The position numbers and the translations under genes were made by a program. From the NCBI GenBank assembly GCA_025331565.1, contig JAFREQ010000021.1:1736001-1800000 (forward strand): a DNA stretch of 64,000 bases, in the 5' to 3' direction. Below are positions 43,133-54,879 of this stretch, piece after piece. The stretch comes from Holacanthus passer. Lineage: Eukaryota > Chordata > Actinopteri > Pomacanthidae. A model generated the notes under the pieces. It had not been told where the DNA came from, made no database searches, and was given only the letters and a program-made list of their open reading frames with translations. The stretch's first letter is position 1. Each line of letters starts with the position of its first letter.

Positions 43133-45717
43133 CTAGTCTTTCTTCTTTTTGTGTGTGAAAAGGTGAACCAGACCAGGCATGAGCACCATGACAAACTGAG
43201 GCACTATGAGAAATTTAACAAAGACCAGACCATAGACGAGGCCTGGTGGTTGAACCGGGAGCGGCAGACGATTGATGTGGTACAGTCCCATGGAAGAAAA
43301 GGCCAGAGACAAAGCCCGCGGGGCCAAAGGCAGAGACCATCCACCAGGCTTCCAGTATTGGGCCAGCCCCAAACCCAGAAGGGTCCCGCAGTCTCGGGTC
43401 AGAGAGTAGAATGGGGCTGTTTCCAAACGAATCCACTCTGCACGGCTGCACCACTTCTGTGCCAAAGCAATAGACCTGTGGAATAGACAGAATACGTTCA
43501 GTCTAGCAAGAAAAATGTACCACTTCACCTCAAAGAGCTTATTTTGCATTGAACAGACTCATCAATACACATAAATATGAAAAAGGTCTAACCAGGAGAG
43601 GTCGATTCCCAGCCACTGCATACCAGAATATAGCATCACAGAACTGAGTGCAACACCAATGCTGCAGCTACACAACAGCAGGGGGCGACCTTCCGGCACT
43701 CTGCGGCTCAGAACAATCCCCAGAAATAAACCTGACAAGAACAATTCATTCACTCTAAATTTGCAATGAAATATATATTGCATGTGTCTTTGGTAACAAA
43801 GGATAGAAACGAAATGCTATGAAATGAAGCAATATACATTTTTTTCCCCCCTGTTAGAGACGACAGACCCATGTTTCAGTTTGTGCATGAAACTGTATTC
43901 AGACCTGTAATGGAGCCAGCAACGACCTGGTGAGGGAAGTGGGCGAGGATGAAGATCCTGGACATTCCAATTGCCACCAGCATCACCACATAGAGCAGGT
44001 AGGGAGCAGCTGATAACACCAAGCTGGAAGCAAACAGAGAAACAGACTCCTGGAACTATAGCTCTGATATTCTTCTATTTCTTTATCTGCACATTTTCAA
44101 AGCCAAAACAGCATTTGTTTGTTTCAGTCATACCTGTGAGTGCGTGAGTACAGAAACGATCCCAGTGAGGACACCACGACCCACCAGACTGCCGACGTCA
44201 CCATCATATGTCCTGACGGGCTTCCTGAGAGACAGACGCCAGCTTTAGAGCTCTGACTGTGAAATGAATTAAATGTACTGACGATGACTCGTACACATGG
44301 GGTTTTTCTTTGAGGACTTCTCACCCGGGCCGGTTTCACAGGTGTAGGAAAACTGGTGAACTTTGGGTTGGTTGTTGAGGAATAGACGTGATTCACCTAT
44401 CCACCAGAATGGCCTTTCTCCAAACAGCATCCTGGGAAAATTAAAATCACAACACATAACATACAAAAATGTATCATAAAAGTGCATGCTGCCACTTACT
44501 GTGCTCCAGTGTGTATCATCATGACTTTACATTTTCACATTTCACATTTTTGATACTTTCCTATTTGTGAATGTTGCATTAAGCCCTGCACATCCTTAAC
44601 TTAATATAAAGAAAATTACGTTTCTTTTCTGCACCTACCCCTATAAATCCTAAATCTAAAATCACCTACCTTGTCTTTATCCCACATTTCCTACCATTAA
44701 TGCAAAGTGTATAAATAGTTTTGCTTCAGTTCTACAAAAAAAAAAAACTTTCTAAAATATCACTGTCACAATCTCTAATTCTCTTTTTGCCAATTTTTAT
44801 CAGCAACCTTGTTTCCATCTACTCCCACATGTGCTGGTATTCAACAAAAAAAAGATTTAATACAATCAGGTATAAGATCTGAGCTGTTTTTAACCTGACC
44901 TTATTCTATTCACTTTAGACTAATGATGGTGTGTGTGCAGATAATCTGGTGGATATTTCTGTAACAAAGCCTGACATGTTCATTACTTGGGTCCATGGAT
45001 GCATCTGCATTTTATGTAAGTAATTATAAAAGCATGTAAGTAATTATAAAAGCCATTCTTAATATGCCTTTGTGATAATTAATTAATGTCATAAATTTTA
45101 CTTTCTCATCACTCTCTTCCCTTTTCTTAAATTGAGTTCCTTCAATGCCTATCAATGGGACACTCCTGTATATAAAAGGTTCCGCGCTTGGCTGTTTCAC
45201 CTCGGACATTACATGCGGTCGGACTGTGTTAGCCGGAAGCTGCGACGTCAACAGGACAGAATCAAACAGTCTCTGTTTCTAGATATTAGACTGTTTCTAA
45301 CTTTATTCTTGCAATTAAAAATAGAAAATTCAAACATCACAATTGTCGTTGTATCTACCTGATACCGATTTGAATGTCAAAGGGACGTTTAGCTTCATGC
45401 TAACATGTTAGAGAAAGCAAATGAAGGAGAAAGTCGGAGGGTAAACGCTACAGATTAAAACCATCTTTAAAACATGTTGGCTGTTTATTTCAGTCTTACC
45501 ATTTAAACACCAAGTTTAACCACTCTGATATAGCTGCCACCCAAAGCGCAGCGACTCCAGCTCGTTTGCTGATGAAATAGGTGAAAGGAAAGACGAGCAA
45601 GAAAGCTGCTTTAGGATCTCCAATATGAGTGATCACAAGCCACAGTTTTTCCTGATTTATCGTCCTCTGCTGGAGACTTTCAGCCATCCATATGCCTTGA
45701 GTGTAAATGGCCTCCAT
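43133..45717 (-). CDS. g6pc3: Glucose-6-phosphatase 3 (ubiquitous G6Pase)
   Basis: G6PC3 is a multipass ER phosphohydrolase; in mammals it clears glucose-6-phosphate and 1,5-anhydroglucitol-6-phosphate, and its loss causes neutropenia. Six coding exons on the minus strand: 45500-45717, 44325-44431, 44134-44224, 43905-44023, 43593-43731 and 43133-43475, all GT/AG, total 338 aa (human 346). Catalytic PAP2-type motifs are intact: K72x6R79P80, PSGH with His114, and S160R161x5His167, the positions of the human active-site Arg79, His114 and His167. About nine hydrophobic segments are evident and the C-terminus is Lys-rich (HKKKKD), a possible ER-retrieval signal. It is closer to G6PC3 than to G6PC1 (WMAESLQ start, QVVAG after the third motif). 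The start ATG is at 45717. The gene is tail-to-tail with tanc2 and head-to-head with lsm12. Confidence 0.96.
45014..45053. repeat. 20-bp perfect tandem duplication
   Basis: ATGTAAGTAATTATAAAAGC occurs twice back to back (45014-45033 and 45034-45053) in g6pc3 intron 1. Confidence 0.95.
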
Positions 45718-46102
45718 TTCTGCGTCCTCTCTAAAAAAAAACAACACACACCGAGACGAAGATAATCAAAATGAAATCCTAATTATTTTGAACTTCAGGA
45801 AGCGCTGCAGCAAAGCGAGCAGTACCCTCATGTCTCCGGTAGGGGGAGAAGTGAAAAGGAGACAAAGCAACAACTTTCTGCTTCGATGAATTAAATTATA
45901 TTTACATTTAATCCACAATTAAAGCGCTTAATAGTCGATCTAAGGGAAAATGTGACGTTAAATGGATTAAATTGTAAATATAAGGCATCGTATTATAATA
46001 AATGTCCATAACGCGGCGTACGTCGACACGCCCAGGTTTCGTCTCACTACGACATCGCGTCGCTTTACGTAAGGCAGGCGCTCCGGTTTCCTGGCGGAGA
46101 AG
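45718..46102. promoter_or_regulatory. Head-to-head promoter interval g6pc3 / lsm12
   Basis: Only 385 bp separate the two start codons, which point away from each other. The lsm12 side is CpG-rich (46012-46110) and ends in a YY1-type core AAGATGGCGGC (46100-46110) that overlaps the lsm12 ATG. On the g6pc3 side a T-run ending in TAG at 45731-45740 looks like a 3' splice site 14 nt before the ATG, so g6pc3 may have a non-coding first exon further into this interval. No TATA box is seen for either gene. A shared bidirectional promoter is an inference from spacing. Confidence 0.6.
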
Positions 46103-49100
46103 ATGGCGGCTCCTGGACCGGGGGAGTATTTCAGCGTCGGGAGCCATGTCTCTTGCCTCACCTGCTTGGGCCAACGTCTGCAAGGAGAAGTGGTCGCGTT
46201 TGACTACCAGTCCAAGATGTTGACTCTGAGTATCCTTTGTTTGTTTCGCGCTGCGGGCGGCTCGCTGGCCTGCCGGGCTGCAAGGGCCTGTAGGGTAACC
46301 GAAAATATGTCAAATAGTGATCCGCGCAGGCGTAATTGATGCTAGCTGAGTTCCACATCTTTGTCCGTTTTAAATATTTTTCTTTTGCGAGATAGTTGCC
46401 CATCCATCTCTCATCTGTTGAAGACCGTGTTGGTGTTGCCGGCTCATTTTATGGCTCCTCGGTATCTGCTAGGAAGTGCATGTGTTTTGAATCCACTCTT
46501 TGTATTGCCAGACCTCAACATGGATCACTATCTGGCAACGAGTCCTAGTAAGGCATCATGGCTGTGTGCTCTCAACAGGCACAAACCGTTGCTAGTTAGC
46601 CAGCTAGCTGACATTTAGCGCATCTCGCCCTGGGTTGTGTCCACAGATTCACCTCACATAGTTTGTGATGGCATTATTTGGAGATGCTAACGGCTTCCTT
46701 TTCACGCTACCATCAAGTTGCTGTTAGCTCGGCTAGCATGCTAAGTTTCGGTCAAACCCACACTGCCGCTGCTAGCTCAATTAACGGTGTTAGCATTCCC
46801 CAGCTTATCAGTTGAGCTTTTTACTATGCCTCACTCTAATCTGATGATATTGTAATTCTTGGGTGATTGATTTATGCTTAACTTCTGTTTTATTTCAACG
46901 TGATTCTGGTGCTAAAGGCATCATGAGTTCACTACAACCAACGTTAGCTTGCTGGTCCATACAGTCTATATGGTGGACATGCCTACACCCATTCATGGTG
47001 TATGTGTGTGTGGAAATGGGTATTAACATTATTTAGATGGCCTGCTTGGCCACCTCATGACTTACACTGAGTTAAGCTAAGTCTTAAGATGTAGTTGAAG
47101 TGAACACGAACAAGCTGTGGGGTGAAATGAATGAAGTTAACCCAGTGCGGAGGTTTGACAGTTGCCATCAGAGGCCTTTTAGATTTGCTTGAACGGTTTG
47201 ATACTGAAGCACCGTCCAAGACAAATGAAACTAACATCACAGTCAAATTATTTTTTAGTAAATCCGTCTGAGTCAGGCAGGGTGCTCACAAAGCCTGGAC
47301 ACGGACACCACGTTTTCTTTTATAGGCCTTAGATGTAGTCTAATGATTTACAGCTCAGAATAAAACAAGGATCAGATCAGTTTGTACAGGAAATTCCACT
47401 TGGTTCGAAGTTTGAGCAGTTTACATTTATGCCTTAGGTCAAACTTTTAAGGTCATGGTGTCATAACAGGTCAAATCCTGTCCTAGCTTGTGTCCTTCTA
47501 TGTTTTTTGGATCAGTGAGCCAAAAAATTCACTTGGAGAACTGATGCCATTAGTATGTAACAGATTGGTCTAAAATAAGGGGAAAGAACAGAATCACAGT
47601 GACAAGTCAGGCAGCTCGATTATGGCAAAAATCATAATCATGACTATTTTGGCCACTATTGAGAACACAGTTATTTAACACGATTAGTCATTGACTTTGG
47701 ACACATCATAATTTCTCGAACTTTTAAAATGACTCGTCTTCTTCAAAGTGAGTTTCCTTAAAATTAAAATGTAATTCAACTGAAAAACAAAAAACATATA
47801 TAAATGTAACATGTACAGCAGCATCATGGGCGTCACTGTGTCCTTTATTTCTTTTTAGTTCTCTCTGTGTGATACATCTGAGTTTTCTCTAACTCATTCT
47901 ATATTGAATGTGCTTGGTGACCAGTGACACACTGACGGCTCTGTCATCACCGTAGAGATCAAATACTTGTTCCGCAAACTGTCATATGCTCAGGCTCTCT
48001 TCTAACTTATTTATATGAGTTTTTGGGTCTGTTGCAGTGCAATGACCGTCCCAGCCTGCTCTCCCAACATAAGTTCACTATGTATTAGAGTGTGAGTGTA
48101 CATTCACTTCCTGTTTGCACCCCGGCGCCATGTGGTATCTTCCTGTCTAACGGCTGAATTGGTTTTACCCTTTTTGTTGACCAAAGGCTCTGTTTCTGTC
48201 ATCCTGGCCTGAGTTGAACTGAACGTGCCACAGCCTGACTGAGACTCATTTGGGGCTTTTAGGGAGGGGCGACAGGACAGTGCTGTAAAGGAATGGTGTA
48301 CATTAGATTTATAATGCAAGACAAAATGACAGCGTCATTACGAAATGAAATGCATTAAATAATCAGTTTATCTCGTTTATCTTGTTTTCATAATTGTTAG
48401 AAGCCAACATCACATTTGAAAATCTCATGCGTTTAATCACCTAGCCCTACTGACAAGTCTGACAAGCCATGCCTGTATTACTGACAGGACGAGTTGGGTT
48501 GACACCTCAGGACCCTGGTCTGTCAGGGTTTTTGAAACATACTCATTTATGTAAAGATAAATGTTCAACATTTTCCTGTAACTTTTTCCATATGGTTCTG
48601 TATATTTGTTCAGAATTTTTTCTGTTTTTCACTCAAAACTTTCATCCTAGATCGAAGCTGATTCCATTTGACTGCGAACCAGTGCTCTTAAAAATCCCAT
48701 GACTGAGTTTATTTTATCAGGCTCTTCATAAAATGAGTCAAGCTGCCATTGGGTATTTGACTCAAATGACAATTAATATAGTGGATTCTCATTTAGAATC
48801 ACAGAAAGTGAACACTCGCTTTGCTGCTGTATATATGTCCATAGGCTGTACAAAATTTTAACACAGGTCTTCATTCATTCATCCATGTTACTATAGGTGG
48901 CAGCACTGCCTTTGGTAGTCGCCTGCTGTAACTGGCACCACCTTTCACTGTCAGTGTTAGTCAGCCAGTGTTCTCTGTATCATAAGCTTCTCTGTTCAGT
49001 CTAACTGATGGCGTTCAGGTTCACCAGGGGTCACATTTCAATGGCCATTGTGTGTTGTGTTGTGTTGCCATGAAGTTGTGTGCCTTGACTTAAGTTCCTT

Positions 49101-52100
49101 CGAAGAATGTGCTTCCTCCAGCGGTAAGCCAAACCTCAACGACGTCATCCTGATCAACTTAGCCTATGTTTCTGATGTGGACATAATAAATGACCGCACT
49201 GAGACTCCACCCCCACTAGCATCACTGAATGTTAGCAAGGTAAGTCCGTCAACTTTGTTTTGTCCTTGTGCTGGCCTTGTCATCCTGGTATTATATATTC
49301 AGTCTAGAAATAAGGACTATTGAGGATCCATTCATTGAACTGGGACACAACGATAGAAAAAAAGATCGTAGATGGATCCACTGTTAAAATAAATTGTGTG
49401 TATGTAAATTTCAACCTGTGATTTCTAGATCAAGGCTGTTGGACGTTAAGAATGCTTCTGTTTAACTCTTCACAGCTTGCCAATCGAGCACGGACAGAAA
49501 AGGAGGACAAGCTGTCCCAAGCCTATGCAATCAGTGCTGGGGTTTCTGTGGAGGGCCAACAGCTATTCCAGACTATTCACAAAACGTAAGAACGTCATAC
49601 TATTGTACTCAACAGGGTGGAGAAGGTTGTTTCTAATCCTGCTCAGTGTTCTACAGTGAGGGTTAAAAGAATCAGTATGTATGAACCAGGCAATTATAAG
49701 CACAGAGCATGTTGTTAAGAAGGTTAAGTGATGCTGATTGATGATCAAGCATTTTATACCACCTGTTACTGGTTAACTCAACCTTAAAGGTCTTCATGAG
49801 CTGATCTAAAATGTCACTTTCAAACCTGCCTGAACTGGACACACAAATTTAATTTCAGAAAGGGACCAGAGACAGACACAAGAATATTTAGACTTTATAG
49901 ACAGTTTACCCTCTCTGTTCACCTCAAAAATCACATTTTACTCTTGCAAAGATTATGATGCACCGTGTAACTAGAGCTAATATTGAGTCCTGTGGCAATA
50001 GAGCCGTGAACATGCGCTTGAGTCAGTTCCTGGTTACAGTAAAAAGTCGAAAGGAAATGTGGGCAAATCTTTCAAAACGAAACCAACAACTCTGCAGAAA
50101 CGTGCTGATTTCAAAAGTGAAAGTTACCAAGAATATATTTTGTAGGAGGGAATGAAAATCACTTTTATTAAAGAACTCTTGTTTACATTTCCCTCCATTT
50201 TTGGTGGTGACGAGCTGCTCAATTTGACGCAGATTTGTTTCCTCTGATATTTGTTGCCTCACCTCTTCTCCACTCTAAAATCCACCAAGATAAGTATTTC
50301 ATTGTATGAAATCATTTTTGCTTTGGTGTGAATTCTGTGCTGGATGTAATGAATAAGCACCAGCATGTCTCTGGAAACAAGACTATTAACTCAGCTGGTT
50401 TGTAGCTCTGTATCCAGCTAGAGAGTCATGTTTAACACACAATTTGAAAAACAGAAATGATGCTAAAATTGTCAGGTTTTGCTGACTAGAGTTGGTTCAA
50501 GACCAGTTTAAATAGAGGTAAAAAGAAATTTACAATCGAGCCCTAATAGTTTATCTCTCACAGTCGCAGCTTGTTTTCATTTCCTGATGTCAAAGCTGAA
50601 TAACTTCAGGATTCCAGGAAAACAAAGCTCATGTTGAGTTCATTGGCTGATTATTTTTTGGATCTTGACACGACAAAACATGAGAGGAATTTCCTTCATG
50701 GTTCTCGTGGCTCTCTGGAAAAGTTCAATGTATTTTGTGTCAAATCCACTTGTTTTCTTATGTGATGCGTTTAATGGTGTCAGATTTTAGTCTCAGATAT
50801 CTGATTGGTTCCTTTAGCCCTGGATCAGACTGTTATTGGACACCTGTATGGGTGTTTCCATGCATTATGGGACAGATTCTTCTTCACTTAGTGGTCACGT
50901 CATGATAAAGTTATTTCTTTTAATTATGGTCATTATCTTTCTCGTTACTCGCATTCTTTTTCTGTCAATCAGTCAGATGTTTCAGGGTTGTGTGAAATCT
51001 TATTTTATGTTCCAGTTTTCAAAACGTAACCAAAGGGTTTTTGAATTCATTTTCTTTTTCCCAGTGACTAAATTACTTAATTTGCTCTAGTTTCACCCCA
51101 CATGACAAATATAAATCTAAGAAAAACCAGCATGAAAATCTTGTGTGAAATCATTCAAGTCACGTTTCATTGTTTGCTTCACAAACGAAACATTTTCAGC
51201 TGCAGATAAGATGATGTTTACTTTTCTTTGCAGCATCAAAGACTGTAAATGGCAGGAGAAGAACATTATTGTGATGGACGACGTCGTAATCTCACCGCCT
51301 TACCAGGTTGAGAACTGCAAAGGCAAAGAGGGAAGCGCTTTAAGTCATGTACGCAAAATAGTAAGTATGTTTTATATCTCTCCAATAATTCACCGACAAA
51401 ACATGGCTTTATGCCAACAACGAAAATTATTCTCAATATGGATTATTTTTTACTAATTAATAGTCTATGATGAAGCCCAAGGTGAAACTGAAGCAAATTA
51501 GTGTTAATGAACAACTTAACTCCTTTTTACAAAGGTCAGATTTCATTGAGTTGTATCTCTTCTATTGAAGCCTGTTTTCAAATGACACTGGCTTTAATTT
51601 ACTTATCCAAACCTCGCATGTAAGCCAATGTTCACCGGTTATAAATGTGACTGTGACACAATGAATGACTGGACTGAAGTTATATTTACTGATGAATGCG
51701 AGTTTAAGATTTATGGCTGTAACAGAAAGATGTCTGTAAGGAGACAAACAGGAGAGAGAACGATACCCCTGTGTATTAAACCAACAAAAAAATGCTGCAG
51801 CAGAACAATGAGCCCAAACTCAAAGCTCCGCAAGAACTACTGAAAGACCAGAGAAGACGGAGGAGTCCATGCCAGCACAAGGACATGCTGCCATTAAAGC
51901 AAATGGGGGACATAACAAATAAGATTCTAAAATTCATTTACATTTTTCAGAGATTCAACTTTTCACTCAAATTGTTAAATAGTGTGTGTACCCTGTATTA
52001 AGGCAGAGTCCTTACTGCTGCAGCCCCCCCCCCTCTCCCTCTCTCCTCTGCCTTTACTTCTTTTCCGCTGTCACTATCATAATCCAGCAGGAATGCCAAA

Positions 52101-53017
52101 AAGCTAATCTTTAAGAAGAAATTGCAAACAATCATGTATCAATATTTGCTTGGAAAAGGCACTGAATGAAAATATTTTAACTCTTCAAACTTTAACCACA
52201 TTGCTGACTAAAGTCAATGTTTATTTGGGGGTTGGATCGAGTGATTTTTGTGCTTTTGAAACTGCGAGCTTTTGTATGTTGTACTCGCTTGACTGATCTG
52301 AAATTTGGACGTTTGTCTGCAGAGTGATCAGTTTCAGAGATGTTGGTAGCTGCAGGCAATCCGAAGCACCAGTGAATATTTCTATTAGTGGAAGTTGGCA
52401 ACCCTACACACACATTTAGCTGGAAAAAAGCCACCAGCAGTGGTTGTGTGCTGCTGGACCAGGAGAGGCAGCACAGAACAACACAGACAGAGCTTCTGCT
52501 CACAGCAGCTGGGTGAAACCAGTCTGTCACCAACCCTGCGTCCTCTCTCTTTTCCTCTTTGACTGCCATTATTGTTGTCACAGATGAAGTCGCTCTGAAT
52601 GCAGACAAAGTCACAAACGGCTCCTGTTGGGGGAGGGGGAGACCCTTGGGGTCTACGTAGAACGTCATTTCTTGCTGCATTCACTTGCACTCGGACATCA
52701 GAGTTGTGATGGGCATTTCATAGACTATTAATTGGGCTGGTCTTGTAAATTTCGGACCAGCCTTTTTTTTCCTTTTGAGGGGTAACAGCAGCCGAGATCC
52801 ACCCCTGATTCCCAGGTGGAATATCAGACTGCTCAAGTGCTGCTGGTTTAGATACTTGTGTTTTAGAGTTGAGTTATAGCATAACTGGTTGAGATTGTTC
52901 ATAAATGTTGTTTCATCCTTGCAGGTTGAGAAACATTTTAGAGACGTGGAAAGTCAGAAGTCCATGCAGCGTTCACAAGCACAGCAAACACAGAAGGACT
53001 CCACTTTATCTTCTTGA
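46103..53017 (+). CDS. lsm12: LSM12 (Lsm and anticodon-binding-like domain protein)
   Basis: LSM12 binds RNA and ataxin-2-type complexes and has been reported as an NAADP-binding protein that couples to two-pore channels. Five exons: 46103-46229, 49106-49239, 49476-49585, 51234-51360 and 52925-53017, all GT/AG with matching phases, giving 196 aa (human 195). N-terminal LSm fold: FSVGSHVSCLTCLGQRLQGE to about residue 70; then the ETPPPLASLN linker and the AD domain containing GVSVEGQQLFQTIHKTIKDC and PPYQVENCKGKEGSALSHVR; the C-terminus is a charged Gln/Ser tail. Near-identical to the human protein by memory. The start ATG lies in a YY1-type site. Zebrafish keeps two copies; which one this is cannot be decided here. 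Confidence 0.97.
46230..49105 (+). other. lsm12: lsm12 intron 1
   Basis: 2.9 kb, no coding exon. The first 700 bases are rich in GCTAGC/GTTAGC words (see findings). The exon 2 acceptor TTCCTTCGAAG is weak. Confidence 0.5.
49586..51233 (+). other. lsm12: lsm12 intron 3
   Basis: 1.65 kb AT-rich sequence. I see no exon, RNA gene or clear repeat in it. Confidence 0.5.
51361..52924 (+). other. lsm12: lsm12 intron 4
   Basis: Contains a decayed Tc1/mariner-like transposase piece (51600-51880) and, on the minus strand at 52192-52680, a 162-codon open frame without recognisable family. Confidence 0.5.
51600..51880 (+). pseudogene. Decayed Tc1/mariner-type transposase fragment
   Basis: A frame from about 51658 reads DWTEVIFTDECEFKIYG then RRQTGER, the layout around the second catalytic Asp of Tc1-like DDE transposases. 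After a frame change, MLQQNNEPKLKAPQELLKDQ (51792-51851) matches the QDNDP-region of the same family, but the conserved Asp pair reads QNNEP. The intervening segment and both ends are missing, so it is inactive. Short relic within lsm12 intron 4. Confidence 0.6.
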
Positions 53018-53530
53018 GTTGGCAGTGTGGGTCGGCCGGGGAAGGCAACGCGGGTGGTTTTGTTCCCACTGCCAGACTAAGTCGGCATTCCTTGTCCTCA
53101 GTCTGAGACCACAAGGAGGAGCGCTGAGGGCCCTGGATCCAGAAGATCAAAATACCATTAAATGAAAAAGACAAAAAAGAAAGAGGAAAGATTAAATCTT
53201 AAATTAGACTTTATAAAGAATAATTTAAACATGAACCATAAAGCAACCATAGTTTCCTTAACTAACTTGTCTCATTCTGTCCCCACTCCTGCCCCCTGTC
53301 CCCGAAACCTTTTCTTTTTCCGCCCTCCTTCCTTTGCCTTCAGTTCCATTTCAAAAAGAGAAAACTAGAGCAGTCAGAAAGGCTTGTTAGCTTTATTTTC
53401 TGTCATTGTTTCCTTTTTTGCTGTATCCATGTTCTACTGTCTGTATTTTCTGTATTTTAAACAAAATGTGACTTGAAATGCCACACTTTAAAGGACATTT
53501 TCTAAAATAAAAGTAACAAAAATTCTGACT
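53018..53530 (+). other. lsm12: lsm12 3' UTR and poly(A) signal
   Basis: AT- and pyrimidine-rich sequence after the TGA. The first clear AATAAA is at 53506-53511, giving a UTR of about 0.5 kb. No other gene is apparent. Confidence 0.65.
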
Positions 53531-54854
53531 GTAATACCGTAATTTTCAACAACTTTTTCAAGGTCTCATGAAGAATGGTTTAACACATGGCGTTATGACT
53601 TTTTTGGTTTTTAACCCCGAGATAACAGGAAATGACAAAAGTATGTGTCAACTGTGGGACATATTTATGGGTAAAATACCAAACTCGCATATTTGTGGTT
53701 TGCTTGAGAACTCAGCCGGACCATCAGTCGTCCTTAACTGTCCTCGGGGTGACGGAGCAGGCTGCCACTTTATCCACGGTTTTAGCAGATCAGGTTTTTA
53801 TGGACGATGCTCAGGTTTCCTCTCAGGGATGGTTTGGTCGCCTGATTGTGACGCATCCATGTAACTAAAGGGAACTAAAGCCGTCACTGTTTCAGCTTAA
53901 TTATTGAAATGGCTTAAGCTTCTGGTTTCTCTGAGCTGCTTGATGACATTTATTGCTGTCCTGTGGGTGACGAAGAGCACTTCTTCATCTTCAGTAAAAT
54001 AAGTAGTTTACAAAGTTAACACCGCTAATGTCGCCGTACCTGCAACGTTCTTCAGAAGAGCGGTGATTTCTAAGCTTTTGGGTCGAAGTACAGCAAAGTT
54101 TCAGGTGCTATCTTGTGCTTTGATGATAGTTTGTTCACTGGTAACTTATTACAGAAAAGTGGGTCTGCTGGTAACACTTCATTGTTGATTAATCAGGTTT
54201 TGTCTGTAAAATATCAGGAAATAGTGAAAAATGTTGCCATTTCTAAATCAGAATATTCAGTTTATTTTCACAGAGGACAAAGAAACCATTTGAATATTAA
54301 CATGTGAGAAGCTGTTTCCAGACAGTTTTACTTGGAAATTCACAACTGATCAAAGCAGTGATTATTTTTGCCCAATGATTCAGTGCTGCAAAGATGATTC
54401 TGCTGGAAAACATTTTTTGTACTGTTGACTTTCCTGTTGAATTTACAAAAGACTTCATTTTGAGGAACAACATGTGACTGCTAATTAAAAACAGTATCCC
54501 CTTTCTTATAATCGGTAACAAGCTGATTCCTTCACCGACTCAAAGATGTAGTTATGAAAATCTTAAATGTGATGCAGAAGGTAAAGTAACTGTTCTCATA
54601 AAAACCAGCATCGTGTGCAAATACAGTAGCAGATGTAAATCCTTATTTTAGGAAAAGGTCCAAAACAGACTAGGTTTGTTCCCCAGATTTGGTTCTGTTT
54701 TGTGATGATCTGCTTTAAGCCATAATCTCTCTTTAATCAGGAATATTCAATGTTTGCTCATAGAGAATTTACTGAAATGACCTCAGTATCTTGCTTCTTT
54801 GCTCTGAGGGAGATTCACACAGCTGGATGAGCAGGAGTGAATCTTTCAACAGGA
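53531..54854. other. Intergenic between lsm12 and the LRR gene
   Basis: 1.3 kb. Holds an unexplained pair of overlapping open frames at 53568-53868 and a repeat-family-A-like fragment at about 54180-54300 (GTTGATTAATCAGG, TCAGAATATTCAG). Otherwise AT-rich and featureless. Confidence 0.45.
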
Positions 54855-54872
54855 ATGATGAGTCTGATCTAA
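54855..54872 (+). promoter_or_regulatory. Five-codon upstream ORF before the LRR gene
   Basis: Two tandem ATGs (54855 and 54858) open a frame that ends at TAA 54870-54872, seven bases before the LRR start ATG at 54880. The main ATG has A at -3. TTTCAACAG just upstream could be a 3' splice site of a 5' UTR exon, so whether the uORF is transcribed is uncertain. Confidence 0.3.
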
Positions 54873-54879
54873 ACAAAAG

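Noticed and set aside
43151..43486. 111-codon plus-strand open frame
   Set aside because: Antisense shadow of the last g6pc3 exon.
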